In this document: piece after piece, positions 1 through 9,809 of the stretch | Layout: each line of letters begins with the position of its first letter | Position numbering within the stretch: the stretch's first letter is position 1 | NCBI RefSeq assembly: GCF_040047665.1 | Contig: NZ_CP157355.1 | Span: 248,001-312,000 of the forward strand | Direction: 5' to 3' | Source of the DNA: Chitinibacter sp. FCG-7 | Lineage (GTDB): Bacteria; Pseudomonadota; Gammaproteobacteria; Burkholderiales; Chitinibacteraceae | DNA length: 64,000 bases | Made by a program: the position numbers and the translations under genes | Notes under the pieces: generated by a model | Seen by the model: only the letters and a program-made list of their open reading frames with translations | Database searches by the model: none | Told to the model about the DNA's origin: nothing

Positions 1-458
1 ATTGACTCACCAACAACGTACTGAGCAGTTGCTAATTTAATCGGCCAAATACGGACATCAAAAGCGGTCACATACTCGCAAGAAATATCAATCCCTGGCA
101 CTGGCTGAGTCAACAGTCTGGCACCACGCGGGATAGTAAATCCATCATGTAGACCCGTCGATGTTTTGTCAGGTGTAAATCCGGCAATTGCACATGATGG
201 AGTCTGTTTATTCCAGTGTGGGTAGGCACAGCTGAGTAAACTATTCGTAAACTCAGGAAATGCGGCCTCTTGCTTAAGCTGCACCCGGGAAGATAAAAAG
301 GCAAACCCCTCCAATAGGCGCTCAACATAAGGATCGACAACTTGGCTATTATCGCCTAAATGTCCGGCGATATCCGGATACTGCCGGGAAAACTCCCGCC
401 CCATATCCCGCAAGTGACGCAGTTCCTGATTATAAAGCTCAAGAAATCGTTCATTCAT
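1..458 (-). CDS. tssF: TssF (ImpG/VasA) T6SS baseplate protein, partial
   Basis: Only the first ~152 codons are present; the gene runs off the left edge. The start codon overlaps the tssE stop as ATGA (positions 458-455), which indicates translational coupling and fixes the start. The N-terminus (MNERFLELYNQELRHLR) followed by a GREFSRQYPDIAGHL segment is typical of TssF. TssF forms the T6SS baseplate wedge with TssE, TssG and TssK. Its place after tssE fits the usual tssE-F-G order, so tssG is expected beyond the edge. Family call is confident; nothing can be said of the missing C-terminal part. Confidence 0.9.
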   Translation of the reverse strand, partial: MNERFLELYNQELRHLRDMGREFSRQYPDIAGHLGDNSQVVDPYVERLLEGFAFLSSRVQLKQEAAFPEFTNSLLSCAYPHWNKQTPSCAIAGFTPDKTSTGLHDGFTIPRGARLLTQPVPGIDISCEYVTAFDVRIWPIKLATAQYVVGES

Positions 459-946
459 GCTGGTTCTGCCGCTATATCAACCAAAGCAAAACGCCCATTA
501 TCCAGATCCAACCTAGTTTGTAACTCCAGCTCAACAGGATAAGGTGTAGAGTGAACTAGCCCGCGAATTCCATAAGCCAAGAACTGGTGATGTGAATGAC
601 GGCTTTCAATTAGCGGAACAACAGATATTGAATCAGGTAAAATCCTAGGCTCAAAACGCACAATACTTTCTTCAATCCAGCTTTTAATCTGCTTCACATG
701 TACAGACGATAGACTTTTACCGCTGACACAAGGAAATCCAAAAGCAAGCACAGACCCCGCGACATTCTGTAAAGGACATTCAAACACGTCTACCGCAGAA
801 ATTGCATTCAGCAAAGCATTCAAATCGGCTGAAACGCTGGCCAGTAATTTTGTCTTATCTGCAGGACGCATATTCTCATTACTCAATGCGCCGGGCTCAG
901 AGGTCAAACGATCCCATACTGTTGTGGTGAATAAAAGATTTTTCAT
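455..946 (-). CDS. tssE: TssE, gp25-like baseplate component
   Basis: This 163-residue protein matches the size and character of TssE, the homologue of phage T4 gp25, which nucleates sheath polymerisation on the baseplate. The N-terminal LLFTTTVWDRLTSEP, the central ESIVRFEPRI helix-strand segment and the C-terminal strand PVELELQTRLDLDNGRFAL are typical of gp25-like folds. It lies between tagF (12 bp gap) and tssF (4 bp overlap) in the leftward T6SS operon. No oddities were seen. Confidence 0.9.
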   Translation of the reverse strand: MKNLLFTTTVWDRLTSEPGALSNENMRPADKTKLLASVSADLNALLNAISAVDVFECPLQNVAGSVLAFGFPCVSGKSLSSVHVKQIKSWIEESIVRFEPRILPDSISVVPLIESRHSHHQFLAYGIRGLVHSTPYPVELELQTRLDLDNGRFALVDIAAEPA

Positions 947-958
947 GAAATTAGATTT

Positions 959-1636
959 TTACCATGGCGAATCAAGGTTTTGAAAGTCATTGACAATCGG
1001 AAGTCGTGGTGTATGAATAAATTCACAGCAACTGCCATCACTTGATTTTTGCCACCAAACAGAACTACCGACAAACAAGCGCTCAATACCAAGTGCAGCC
1101 AAGTTACGTGTAAAGAAAGAAATAGCAGACGTTGCAGGCAAAGCATGAGGCGTGGCGCAAGTAATGCCCCCCCACTCATGCACCAGTCGACGAGTTAGTA
1201 AAGCATCTTCTTTGTTGGCCGCGTCCATCAATATCGGTAATCTTTCTAGTAATATTTCCAGTTGCTGGATACTTAGATGATTCAGTACTGTTCCTTCAGC
1301 AATATCTGCAATTCGGTCAAACCAGCCAGTTAAATCAGCTTGAATAAGCAAATCTGACGTCGCCTCATGAACTAATAGAAAAGGGTAATCACGACCTACT
1401 GAATCCCGACTTCGTAACATGACCCCCATCAAACCAACTCCATTCATTAATTCTGGAGAAATATAAAAACGCCACGCCCGAATTTCATTATTACTTTCAT
1501 TAATGGAGCTTGATTTTTTACACACTAACTGGTTGCCAATCCATTTAGCTAGTAAATCACTGATCTCACAATTCAAACCACGACCTGTAAACTCAGGGGA
1601 TGTAGGAATTTTTCCAAAAAAAGCGATCTTTTCCAT
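959..1636 (-). CDS. tagF: TagF (ImpM/SciT-type) T6SS accessory protein
   Basis: The 225-residue protein begins MEKIAFFGKIPTSPEF, close to the FGKxPxxGDF start of TagF/ImpM (DUF2094) proteins, and carries an internal REYPF-like stretch (VGRDYPFLL). In Pseudomonas aeruginosa TagF is a cytoplasmic post-translational repressor of T6SS firing. Here it lies between tssE and tssM, 7 bp downstream of tssM, so it is co-transcribed with the membrane complex genes. No Ser/Thr kinase or phosphatase of the PpkA/PppA type is in the window, so the control partner, if any, is elsewhere. Confidence 0.85.
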   Translation of the reverse strand: MEKIAFFGKIPTSPEFTGRGLNCEISDLLAKWIGNQLVCKKSSSINESNNEIRAWRFYISPELMNGVGLMGVMLRSRDSVGRDYPFLLVHEATSDLLIQADLTGWFDRIADIAEGTVLNHLSIQQLEILLERLPILMDAANKEDALLTRRLVHEWGGITCATPHALPATSAISFFTRNLAALGIERLFVGSSVWWQKSSDGSCCEFIHTPRLPIVNDFQNLDSPW

Positions 1637-1643
1637 TAATTGA

Positions 1644-4600
1644 TTATATGTTTGTAGGGCAGCGGAATTTGCTCATCTCCGCTAAAGTGAATGGATTTTG
1701 TGCTGTAGATGCGACTATTTCGTATTTGACATAATGATCCTGAATTTTAAACGTAACACGAATAGCCTCTGGGCGGTCGGTCTTTTCAAGAAGGCCACGA
1801 TCTATCGCCCGCCAAAGAGCCCAATCCCCTTCGTGTGTAACACTGCCAAGATCTTCACCTTTGATCGATGTTAAGCTCAGACGAACCTGACCTGAACTTT
1901 TGCCAGGCCAGCTCATCTGCATGGGCACAATTGCATCATGCCGATAACGCAGTATTTGCCCATCAACATCTAAAACCGCTTGAATTACATTTGCCCCCAT
2001 TTCAACTGGCTTTATCGTAAATCTCACCTGAGAATTAATCCCGCTAGAGAAAAAAATAGTACGAATCGCATCAGCACGCTGAAATTCGGCTAAAGCAGTA
2101 GATGTCCGCCCTTTAGTCTCATTTGTGGCGGCCGTTTTCAACGCCCACACTTTTCCTGTCATATCAACTTCTTGCGCTAGATTTTTTTGGAAAAAACTAT
2201 CCAGAACTCCACCCGGAGAAAAATACTTTTGAAAATCATCACGTTTCACTTCCTGAGTGCCAGTGCGATTAAATGGGTAACGCTTGTCGATAATTTGCGA
2301 ACATGTGTCACCCAGCGTATTTTCAATGAGAGTAGATAAATTATTTCTTGCCTCACCTTGCGCATGGCGTACGCTGACATCAGATAGCGTCTGCAACATA
2401 TCGTTGATCGGAGCTGGCATGCGCTGAGCTTCCGCTTTAAGACGCACTGGAATATCGCTTTGTGGCAAAGCTCCTTTTGACTGTACAGCAACTTCGGTTG
2501 CTGACAAATGATTGTATAAATCATTTAACAGAATCAATGTCGAATCAATAGGGGCAGGAACACCTTGCCCTGGTGAGTTCACCATACGATGTATGCTAAT
2601 AAAACGACTATCAACAATATATTCCGGTTTACCAACGATTTGTTGTGCGGGCCGTTGTAATGCGGGAGCATTCACCAACCTCTGCAATTTATCTTTTTGT
2701 GCTTGTACTGCATTTGTTGCCACTGATTTGGCTAACGCTTCAGCTGATGAAGAAACACCCGAGTCACTTAATCCAACTAAAGAAGTTTCGCGCGTAACAC
2801 CCCGTAGAAAATACAACATCGGTGAATCCGGGGCAGATAACAAACGTGCCAGATGTATACTTTGTTGCAAGTTTGAACTTGGTGCAATCCGGATATCATT
2901 CACATATCGCTCCCAGATTCCTGCATATTCATTCAAATATAACTGCTTGACTTGCAATTTATACTGCGCGTAATCATCAGTTCCGGAAAGCTTTTCTTTG
3001 AGGCTGGTTTCCGCCGTGGCGATACCCAGTACCCACGGTTCTTCACTCTGCAATTCTTTTAGTGTTGGATCAAGGGCAGGCAAAAATGCCTTCGAATAAC
3101 CATCTGCAGTGTACAAACCGGGCACGCCTTGACTAATAGGTGCGCCACTTGCGCGTATGAAAATAGATGCCGCTGAGGGACCGGCTACTTCACTAAGACG
3201 GAATGGTGGCAGGTTATCTGCAACCCCCATTCGCTTAATTCGGCCATAAACCCGTTGTGATAATGAGCTAGCGGAAATAATTGCGCGTATTTCTTTTACT
3301 AGGTCACTATTGACTGGAGTTTTACTCTGCACAACGCCTCTGGAGAGCAAATTATTAAAGTGTAATTCAAGCTGTTTACGTTGCTCGATTGTTGTTGAAT
3401 CGGCAAGATGATTTTCCCAATCCATAATGACCCAAGCACGCAAGTTCGCCTCATTATAATGCTTTGGATCATGTAGCATGAGATACATCTTCAATGTTTC
3501 ATAAAGCATATCCGGATCATTTCGATATGTATCCAGTCCCAGCTCAAGACGATGATTTACATAAGTCAGCAGTGTATCCTGCAGCATACGTTCATATGCA
3601 CTATTGGATGCTGATTTTAATTTTTCGAGTTGTCCCAAGCCAAGCATGTTGATGCTACTACTATCGCTAATGGGGTCAGCAATATGCATTACGCTATTTA
3701 AGGCAGGTAAAATTTCAGCTAGATTCATATCGCCAGTTACTTTAACTTGCTCGACATCGCGCTGAGCATCTGGCAATTTAGCATTGACTACTTGTATATA
3801 GCCTTCATTTTGCTGATAGCTGAGAGTTAATCCCCCAAGAGCAATAAGAAATACAAGCGATAATGATACGTAGCCCAACGTCCTAGTCAAAGTACGTTTA
3901 CGATACCAGTTAATATCTCTTCCAGCTAAATGGCTTTCACCCAGAATCAGCTCGCTAAATAGGCGAGTCAGAAAATATGGGCGAAAAACCATTTGTGGCC
4001 CTAGTAATTTCGCAAAGGATTGTTTAATCCCAAGACTTTGCGGAATAGCACCGAATAATGGATCAATAGCTTCGCCTTGTTGAGCTGCACTGGTTAAATA
4101 CAAACCTCGGAAAAGTACTCGTGGCTGGTAAGGATTTTGACTAAAAGCAGCTTCAGCAAAATCAATTAATGATTCGCGAACGGTATAAAAAGCTTGTGGA
4201 AACACCCCCACTGCTGAACGCCTTAGCAATTCTCCCTCTTTCTGCAATTTGCCGATCAGCATACACTGCAGTCCATTGAGCAAGCCGTCCACGTGACCTG
4301 AAATAGAAGAAATCGCAACATGCTCTTTTTCACCCGCAGGCAAAGGTAATGTAAAGCCCCAAACCTGCTGGCGTTCTTCAGCTGTCAATGATTCGAAATA
4401 TTCAGCAAATCCATTAATCAAATCGCACTTCGTAACCAGAAGATAGACAGGCACTTCAAGGCTCAATACTTGCTGCAGCTCCTGAATGCGTTGACGTACA
4501 GAGTTTGCTTGATTTTCAAGATCTGCCCGCTGCCCCTTGATTAAGGAGTCTGCAGAAATCGTAACTAGAACACCATTAATTGGCTGATTAACTCGTGTAC

Positions 4601-5240
4601 GTTTCAATAATTTGAGAAAATGGCCCCACTCAGCTGAGTCCTGTTGCCGATCACTTTCATGCGTCGTATATCGTCCTGCCAAATCTAGCAAGACAGCCTG
4701 GTCTGCGAACAACCATTTGCAATTGCGAGTTCCGCCCACGCCATCAATAGCATCGCTGCCAAGCGGAAATTTCAAGCCTGAATTTTGCAGGATCGTTGTT
4801 TTTCCGCTGCCAGGTGCTCCAAGCACCATAAACCAGGGCAAGCGGTATAGGTGAGCTTGGCGATCCAATCGCCCTAGCAAGCGAGATAGCCAGCCTTGCT
4901 CATCCTCCGGGCGGACTTGCCGAAGGACTTCAAGAGCTTCACTGAAGCGCTGAGTTAAAGCGTTAGAGGCCTCGCTAATGGCAGTGGTCTCGTCACTTTG
5001 CATGCCTTGCTCAAGCTCTTTCTGTGCTTTACGCTCACGGAATAATGTGAAAAATAAAGAGCCAAAATAGGCACACCAAATTACAGCCAAAACAATGATG
5101 CGCCCCCAATCAGACGCAAATGGAGCCCACTGTGCAACTTTAACGAGCGGACCTACCCACCAGATCAATAGGCTTAAGCATAATAAGCCTAATGCCGACC
5201 AAAACCATGAACTTGAAAAAATACGAAATAGCCTGCTCAT
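1644..5240 (-). CDS. tssM: TssM (IcmF/VasK) T6SS inner-membrane protein
   Basis: This 1198-residue protein has the full TssM layout: two N-terminal membrane segments (about residues 12-30 and 47-66), a cytoplasmic GTPase-like domain with an intact Walker A motif GAPGSGKTT (141-149), a third membrane segment near residues 435-455, and a long periplasmic part ending in the C-terminal IcmF domain that contacts TssJ. It bridges inner membrane and periplasm in the TssJLM complex. The intact P-loop suggests a nucleotide-binding version; some TssM proteins lack it. It is followed by tagF (7 bp) and preceded by tssL (20 bp). No frameshift seen. Confidence 0.95.
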   Translation of the reverse strand: MSRLFRIFSSSWFWSALGLLCLSLLIWWVGPLVKVAQWAPFASDWGRIIVLAVIWCAYFGSLFFTLFRERKAQKELEQGMQSDETTAISEASNALTQRFSEALEVLRQVRPEDEQGWLSRLLGRLDRQAHLYRLPWFMVLGAPGSGKTTILQNSGLKFPLGSDAIDGVGGTRNCKWLFADQAVLLDLAGRYTTHESDRQQDSAEWGHFLKLLKRTRVNQPINGVLVTISADSLIKGQRADLENQANSVRQRIQELQQVLSLEVPVYLLVTKCDLINGFAEYFESLTAEERQQVWGFTLPLPAGEKEHVAISSISGHVDGLLNGLQCMLIGKLQKEGELLRRSAVGVFPQAFYTVRESLIDFAEAAFSQNPYQPRVLFRGLYLTSAAQQGEAIDPLFGAIPQSLGIKQSFAKLLGPQMVFRPYFLTRLFSELILGESHLAGRDINWYRKRTLTRTLGYVSLSLVFLIALGGLTLSYQQNEGYIQVVNAKLPDAQRDVEQVKVTGDMNLAEILPALNSVMHIADPISDSSSINMLGLGQLEKLKSASNSAYERMLQDTLLTYVNHRLELGLDTYRNDPDMLYETLKMYLMLHDPKHYNEANLRAWVIMDWENHLADSTTIEQRKQLELHFNNLLSRGVVQSKTPVNSDLVKEIRAIISASSLSQRVYGRIKRMGVADNLPPFRLSEVAGPSAASIFIRASGAPISQGVPGLYTADGYSKAFLPALDPTLKELQSEEPWVLGIATAETSLKEKLSGTDDYAQYKLQVKQLYLNEYAGIWERYVNDIRIAPSSNLQQSIHLARLLSAPDSPMLYFLRGVTRETSLVGLSDSGVSSSAEALAKSVATNAVQAQKDKLQRLVNAPALQRPAQQIVGKPEYIVDSRFISIHRMVNSPGQGVPAPIDSTLILLNDLYNHLSATEVAVQSKGALPQSDIPVRLKAEAQRMPAPINDMLQTLSDVSVRHAQGEARNNLSTLIENTLGDTCSQIIDKRYPFNRTGTQEVKRDDFQKYFSPGGVLDSFFQKNLAQEVDMTGKVWALKTAATNETKGRTSTALAEFQRADAIRTIFFSSGINSQVRFTIKPVEMGANVIQAVLDVDGQILRYRHDAIVPMQMSWPGKSSGQVRLSLTSIKGEDLGSVTHEGDWALWRAIDRGLLEKTDRPEAIRVTFKIQDHYVKYEIVASTAQNPFTLAEMSKFRCPTNI

Positions 5241-5260
5241 TTTCGAATACCTGAATCTGC

Positions 5261-6517
5261 TTATTTGTTGGTAATGAATACGGTAATTTCAACCCGCCGA
5301 TTTTTGGCCCGACCTATTGCAGTCGAATTGTCAGCCACAGATTCCGAGTCGGCACTGCCTTTTACTTCAATACGCCCCTTGCCTATATCTGAAACCAATA
5401 CAGTGGCAACTGACTCAGCACGTGCTTTAGATAGCTGCCAATTCGATGGAAAACGTAAATTGCTGATAGGCTGATTATCCGTATGACCATTAATGACTAC
5501 TGCACCAGGATATTTTTTAAGTTCGAGCCCGATCCGGTGTAATACAGGCAGAACAATAGGCAATACATCAGCACTGCCTGAGCTAAAAGAACTATCACCT
5601 AAAATAGTCACCACTGATCGGTCTTCATAATCAGCAACGCTTACCAGCCCTTCCCGCACTTCACGCTCTAGGAAGCGTGAAAAACGTGCCTCCTTGGCCG
5701 GAATAGCGTCACCACTCGATTTAACACGCAGGCTTTGAATGCTTCCAAAAACAGGATCGGAAAATTGATTCAATCGCAGGGAGAGAAAGAGATATAAAAG
5801 CAAGGCGGCCAACGAGAGCAGAGCCGCAGCAACCCAAATCGGGACAACCACCATGGATCGCTTACTCTGCTTTGAAACCCCTTGCCATTGACTTGCCATC
5901 TCGGCATTTGCAGAAGGGCGTAAAGTTCGCAACAGCTCCCCTAAGTTTTTCCTAATGACCTCATGCTGCTGCATGCCGCCATCCAAAACCAAATAACGAC
6001 CAGCAAAACCATAGCTCATGCAGACATACATTAATTCAAGCAAATCGCGACTTTCATTTGCAGACTCTTTCAACCGCTCGAGCAATTGGAAAAACTTCTC
6101 ACCGCCCCAAGTTTCTTTATGAAAGTGGACGAGCAGTGATGTAGCAGACCATGACCCACCCCACGAAGAGCTAGCAACAATCTCATCCAGAAAAGTGCAC
6201 ATTACATAACGCGCACCAATTACATGCTCATGGCGAACACCCCGGATGCGCATTGCTTCTTCAAACTCTCCAACTTTAGCGATGAGCAGTTGTTGCAATA
6301 GCGCAAGATCACAAGCTTCTTTTGCGTTTCGCAATTGAAGACCTGTGTACAACAGCTCGCCAGCTGCAGATACAATTGGATTGAGGCCAAAAGCTAGGCT
6401 TTCTGCTGCACGTACGTCAAATTGATGTACATCAACATGCCCAGTAGACTGAGCTCCACCAAACAGCTGCGCCCAAGACTCTTGCGAGCCTTTTGCATTG
6501 ATTACCGCATCAGTCAC
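5261..6517 (-). CDS. tssL: TssL (DotU/ImpK) with C-terminal OmpA domain
   Basis: This 418-residue protein starts at GTG (6517), preceded by a strong GAGGAGGG ribosome site. Residues about 40-210 form the cytoplasmic DotU domain (CTFLDEIVASSSWG), residues 223-246 a single membrane anchor, and residues about 295-415 an OmpA-type peptidoglycan-binding domain (NGHTDNQPISNL, then the NWQLSKARA motif). This is the extended TssL form, which anchors the membrane complex to the cell wall without a separate TagL. It sits between tssK and tssM in the leftward operon. Confidence 0.93.
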   Translation of the reverse strand: MTDAVINAKGSQESWAQLFGGAQSTGHVDVHQFDVRAAESLAFGLNPIVSAAGELLYTGLQLRNAKEACDLALLQQLLIAKVGEFEEAMRIRGVRHEHVIGARYVMCTFLDEIVASSSWGGSWSATSLLVHFHKETWGGEKFFQLLERLKESANESRDLLELMYVCMSYGFAGRYLVLDGGMQQHEVIRKNLGELLRTLRPSANAEMASQWQGVSKQSKRSMVVVPIWVAAALLSLAALLLYLFLSLRLNQFSDPVFGSIQSLRVKSSGDAIPAKEARFSRFLEREVREGLVSVADYEDRSVVTILGDSSFSSGSADVLPIVLPVLHRIGLELKKYPGAVVINGHTDNQPISNLRFPSNWQLSKARAESVATVLVSDIGKGRIEVKGSADSESVADNSTAIGRAKNRRVEITVFITNK

Positions 6518-6557
6518 TCTTCCCTCCTCACTACTCTTTAAATAACTTAAATTAAAA

Positions 6558-7883
6558 TCAGGATCGAATCATCCAGAGCTCGATTTGGAGCCCGGGAAAC
6601 TCACCCGCAATATGCATAGCCAATCCACCTGAATTAGGCAATGGACGCCAGAAATCGCTACTTTGATCGAATTCGAAATAGCAGAAACCTGCATGAAATG
6701 GAATTTGTGGAGGTGCAACAGGTAAACTGGAAATAGCAACACCTGGCAAATGCAGGTTTACAAGCTCACGGATTTTCTCAACAGGGCCAACTTTAATCTG
6801 GGATGGCAAACGACTCCGCACTACTTCACTAGCAACTTCTGCTTTAACCGCAAGTACAAATCGTGAAATGCCATAGAGAGCGCTGTCGGACATAATCGCA
6901 ATTCGCACGCCCAGCTGACGTTCTTGCAAATCGATTCGAATTGCTGATTGGTCAATTACCAAGGTAAGTAACTCACGTAGCTGCTTCATGATTTGCATCA
7001 GGCATAAATGCGGTTGTTCATGCTGATATAAGGGCACATTATCCAGCAGGCGTTTTGCAGGCAGAAAAACTCGCAAATCGCCCAGCATTTGCTGGCAATA
7101 GAAATAAAAATCCGAAAATGGTAGCGCTGGACGTTGAAGTTGTTGTTCAAGGAATGGCAAATGCCGATTTACGGTTTGAAGCATCAAAAATTCGGTCACA
7201 TCCGCCGCACCCGAACCCCGCTCAACTGAAATCCCTTCTGCAATCATTACGCCACGTTGGCGAAACATGCCAAGTAACTCGTGCTGGCATTGACGCACTA
7301 ACGGATGATGACAATTGAGTAAAGGAGGAATAAATGCAGCATCAAGCTGCAGACGACCATCAACCAGTTTCTCTACCACGCTAGCAACAGGAAGCCCAAT
7401 GAACTCCGCGCTCATATCTCGCGCAAGTAGTAATTGGTAGTTTTCTTCAGCCAGCGCAATATCAACAGCGAGTTGAGCATCAAACACATCACTGATTGAG
7501 AGATCTTTTACACGATATCGGGCGGCATGTTTTTCGGCTCCCGAATATGCATGTGTAGCACGCCCCTCAATACCCAAAGGGATCGCCAGATAAATCAGTT
7601 CATCACGAACATCAGCAGGCACATCCACTGGATCAGGCAATTCAAGATTGTCCGGGAATGAGAATACGGAGCCATCTTTGAGTACGCCTGCAGCTCGCCG
7701 CAAACCGACTTTTCCAACTTCAGCCATGCCGGTATCCAGCTCCAAGGCAGAAAATCCCCAGAACCATTCTGCACCCAGAGCTGCTACACGACTAAAGCGA
7801 TAATCTATTGAGCGATCCAGCTGCTGGAAGTGCTGCTGCTGGATAAACAGCCCTTCACTCCACACGACGCGATTGTTAATCAT
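6558..7883 (-). CDS. tssK: TssK (ImpJ/VasE) baseplate-membrane adaptor
   Basis: The 441-residue protein begins MINNRVVWSEGLFIQQQHFQ, matching the xxVxWxEGxFLxPQHFQ start of TssK. It is of normal family length. TssK trimers link the TssFGE wedge to the TssL/TssM membrane complex; the N-terminal shell domain resembles phage receptor-binding proteins. It stands between tssJ and tssL, in the usual tssJ-K-L-M order. No defects seen. Confidence 0.95.
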   Translation of the reverse strand: MINNRVVWSEGLFIQQQHFQQLDRSIDYRFSRVAALGAEWFWGFSALELDTGMAEVGKVGLRRAAGVLKDGSVFSFPDNLELPDPVDVPADVRDELIYLAIPLGIEGRATHAYSGAEKHAARYRVKDLSISDVFDAQLAVDIALAEENYQLLLARDMSAEFIGLPVASVVEKLVDGRLQLDAAFIPPLLNCHHPLVRQCQHELLGMFRQRGVMIAEGISVERGSGAADVTEFLMLQTVNRHLPFLEQQLQRPALPFSDFYFYCQQMLGDLRVFLPAKRLLDNVPLYQHEQPHLCLMQIMKQLRELLTLVIDQSAIRIDLQERQLGVRIAIMSDSALYGISRFVLAVKAEVASEVVRSRLPSQIKVGPVEKIRELVNLHLPGVAISSLPVAPPQIPFHAGFCYFEFDQSSDFWRPLPNSGGLAMHIAGEFPGLQIELWMIRS

Positions 7884-7922
7884 GTTTAAATCTTTTAAAT
7901 CCCGGGAATCAGAAGCTCAGCC

Positions 7923-8597
7923 TTAACGCAAGCTAGGCAATTTTTTTAGAAGCGCGTCTTTGGTTTTCTCTTTCACCATCTGCTCACCCTGAACTGCGGC
8001 CTGCGAAGCAGCTTTCTCTACAGCTGCCGAGGCCCTAGATCCAAGCGACGCTGGCAAAGCACCAGCCAAGCGACCGGCTTTTGATGTTGCCTCGACAGCA
8101 GTGAGTACGGCAGTAGAAGGTGGTGAGCTCAATTTAACTTTTGCCGGCGCCACCTCGACCAGCAATGCCAAATCTTGGCGGTAGCCCCAATTAACAAATG
8201 GTATTTCGAAAGTCCGAACATCGCCGACTTCACCGGCATTTCGCCAGCGCGATGAATCTACATCACGAAAAGCAACAAAAGTAGCCAAATATTTTGCCTC
8301 TGGTGAAATTGAACGTGTGAAGCGGGTCACATCACTCGGTTGCAAAATCAACTCTTCAATACTTAAAATTTCTGGCGAAAAATGCTCCATAGACTGACTT
8401 AGCTGGAAATAATCAGCAGATTTGAAAGCCCTTTCACCTTTCATTTGATATAGCTTCATAATTACAGGTGATGGTCTGCCATTTGAATCTGGATTCACCG
8501 CAGAATCAGCAACGACCAACACATCCATGTTTTGAGGACGGCTAGCACAAGCACTCAACAGCAAACATGCAATTGTAATCACAACAAAACTACGCAC
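7923..8597 (-). CDS. tssJ: TssJ (VasD/Lip) outer-membrane lipoprotein
   Basis: The N-terminus has a short signal peptide and a lipobox LSAC with the lipidated cysteine at residue 17. The following region (VVADSAVNPDSNGRPSPV, then IMKLYQM) matches the TssJ transthyretin-like fold. At 224 residues it is longer than most TssJ proteins; the extra C-terminal part (after about residue 165) is Ala/Lys-rich and looks disordered or helical. TssJ anchors TssM at the outer membrane. It is the first gene of the leftward operon, facing tssA across a 189 bp divergent intergenic region. Confidence 0.9.
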   Translation of the reverse strand: MRSFVVITIACLLLSACASRPQNMDVLVVADSAVNPDSNGRPSPVIMKLYQMKGERAFKSADYFQLSQSMEHFSPEILSIEELILQPSDVTRFTRSISPEAKYLATFVAFRDVDSSRWRNAGEVGDVRTFEIPFVNWGYRQDLALLVEVAPAKVKLSSPPSTAVLTAVEATSKAGRLAGALPASLGSRASAAVEKAASQAAVQGEQMVKEKTKDALLKKLPSLR

Positions 8598-8642
8598 AAA
8601 AACACCTTTATGTTAATCAATTAAAAGCTACCTTTCTTACAC

Positions 8643-8671
8643 TTGACTTTATTAAAGTCTAATCACAATAT
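8643..8671 (+). promoter_or_regulatory. Candidate sigma70 promoter of tssABC with overlapping palindrome
   Basis: A TTGACT box (8643-8648) and a CAATAT box (8666-8671) are 17 bp apart, a good sigma70 spacing, upstream of tssA. The perfect inverted repeat GACTTTATTAAAGTC (8645-8659) lies across the -35 box and spacer, where a repressor or activator could bind. This is pattern evidence only; no consensus sigma54 (GG-N10-GC) element was recognised. Confidence 0.4.
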
Positions 8672-8786
8672 TGCACCAAGGCAATAGTCAGCAAATTAGA
8701 AGAAAACGCTAATATTCGATACTATTGCCAATCAGCAAAAAAACCTGTAAATACGACAATCAGAATACAAATTAACTTTTAAAATC

Positions 8787-9782
8787 ATGAACTCAGATGA
8801 AATTTTAGCTCTGGCAGAAACAAGTAATAGTGAGCATCCATGCGGCATAAACCTTGAATACAGCGCTGAGTTTTTCTCACTCGAGGCACTAGTTCAAGGC
8901 ACCCCAGAACAACAGTTTGGCGACACTATCATTCCAGCAATTGAGCCTGATTGGATCAAAGCTCGACAGCAATGTGTCAGCCTTATACAGCAATCTAAAG
9001 ATCTGCGTCTAGTGACGGTCTTCACACGCAGTCTGATTGCAACCGAGGGTTTGGATTTACTACTCCCCTCTTTAGGTCTCATCGAACAATTACTTACAAA
9101 GTATTGGTGGCACCTACATCCTGAACTGGAAGACGGTGATAGCACTTTCAGACTGAATGCCTTGGGTGCAATTAACGACAATGACTTTCTTTTGCGTCAG
9201 TTAAGGCTCACACCTGTCCTACCATTACGCGGCCATGATGTGATCCGGATCATAGATATCGAGCAACTACATACCGCCCATCAGCATTCAAAATTGCAAC
9301 TCGGTGAATTACAGCAGCACATTCAGGCGCAACCTGATGCTGCAAGGGCCTTGAGCCGAACCCTGAATGACTGCATCGCCTGCTGCCAGCGGATTGATGA
9401 CATTTTAGAAAATCACGTTTCCACACACAGCTCAGTTACTGAAAATTTGCAACAGCTTCTTCGGGTAGTCCTCCATCACTTGCCCAGTGAGGCACCTACC
9501 CCAGTCGCAGGCAATCAGCAGATTGACGCCACGCAAACCCAAACGATTATTGCTGAATCCACAATCAGAGCAGCTAGTGGCCAAATCCAAAGTCGTGCTG
9601 ACATCGTGCAGCAGATAGACCAGATGTGTGACTACCTCGCAAAACATGAGCCAAGCAACCCCGCACCGCTATTGCTTCGTCGCGCTCAAAAAATACTGTC
9701 AATGGATTTTCTCCAATTGATGAATGAACTCAACCCGGACGGTGTTTCGCAGATAGAGCATCTTGCCGGATTGAATCGTTAA
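8787..9782 (+). CDS. tssA: TssA (ImpA) T6SS assembly cap protein
   Basis: The 331-residue protein has an ImpA N-terminal domain (residues about 8-120; CGINLEYSAEFFSLE, then GDTIIPAIEPDWIKAR) and a helical C-terminal part with LLLRRAQKILSMDFLQLMNEL. The length fits the shorter TssA class, as in P. aeruginosa HSI-I. TssA assists baseplate docking and sheath-tube growth. It starts the rightward tssABC operon, with tssB 27 bp downstream. The start ATG at 8787 lacks an obvious Shine-Dalgarno site, but no better start exists near the conserved N-terminus. Confidence 0.9.
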   Translation: MNSDEILALAETSNSEHPCGINLEYSAEFFSLEALVQGTPEQQFGDTIIPAIEPDWIKARQQCVSLIQQSKDLRLVTVFTRSLIATEGLDLLLPSLGLIEQLLTKYWWHLHPELEDGDSTFRLNALGAINDNDFLLRQLRLTPVLPLRGHDVIRIIDIEQLHTAHQHSKLQLGELQQHIQAQPDAARALSRTLNDCIACCQRIDDILENHVSTHSSVTENLQQLLRVVLHHLPSEAPTPVAGNQQIDATQTQTIIAESTIRAASGQIQSRADIVQQIDQMCDYLAKHEPSNPAPLLLRRAQKILSMDFLQLMNELNPDGVSQIEHLAGLNR

Positions 9783-9809
9783 CCCAGTACCATCAAAGAG
9801 GACAAAAAA

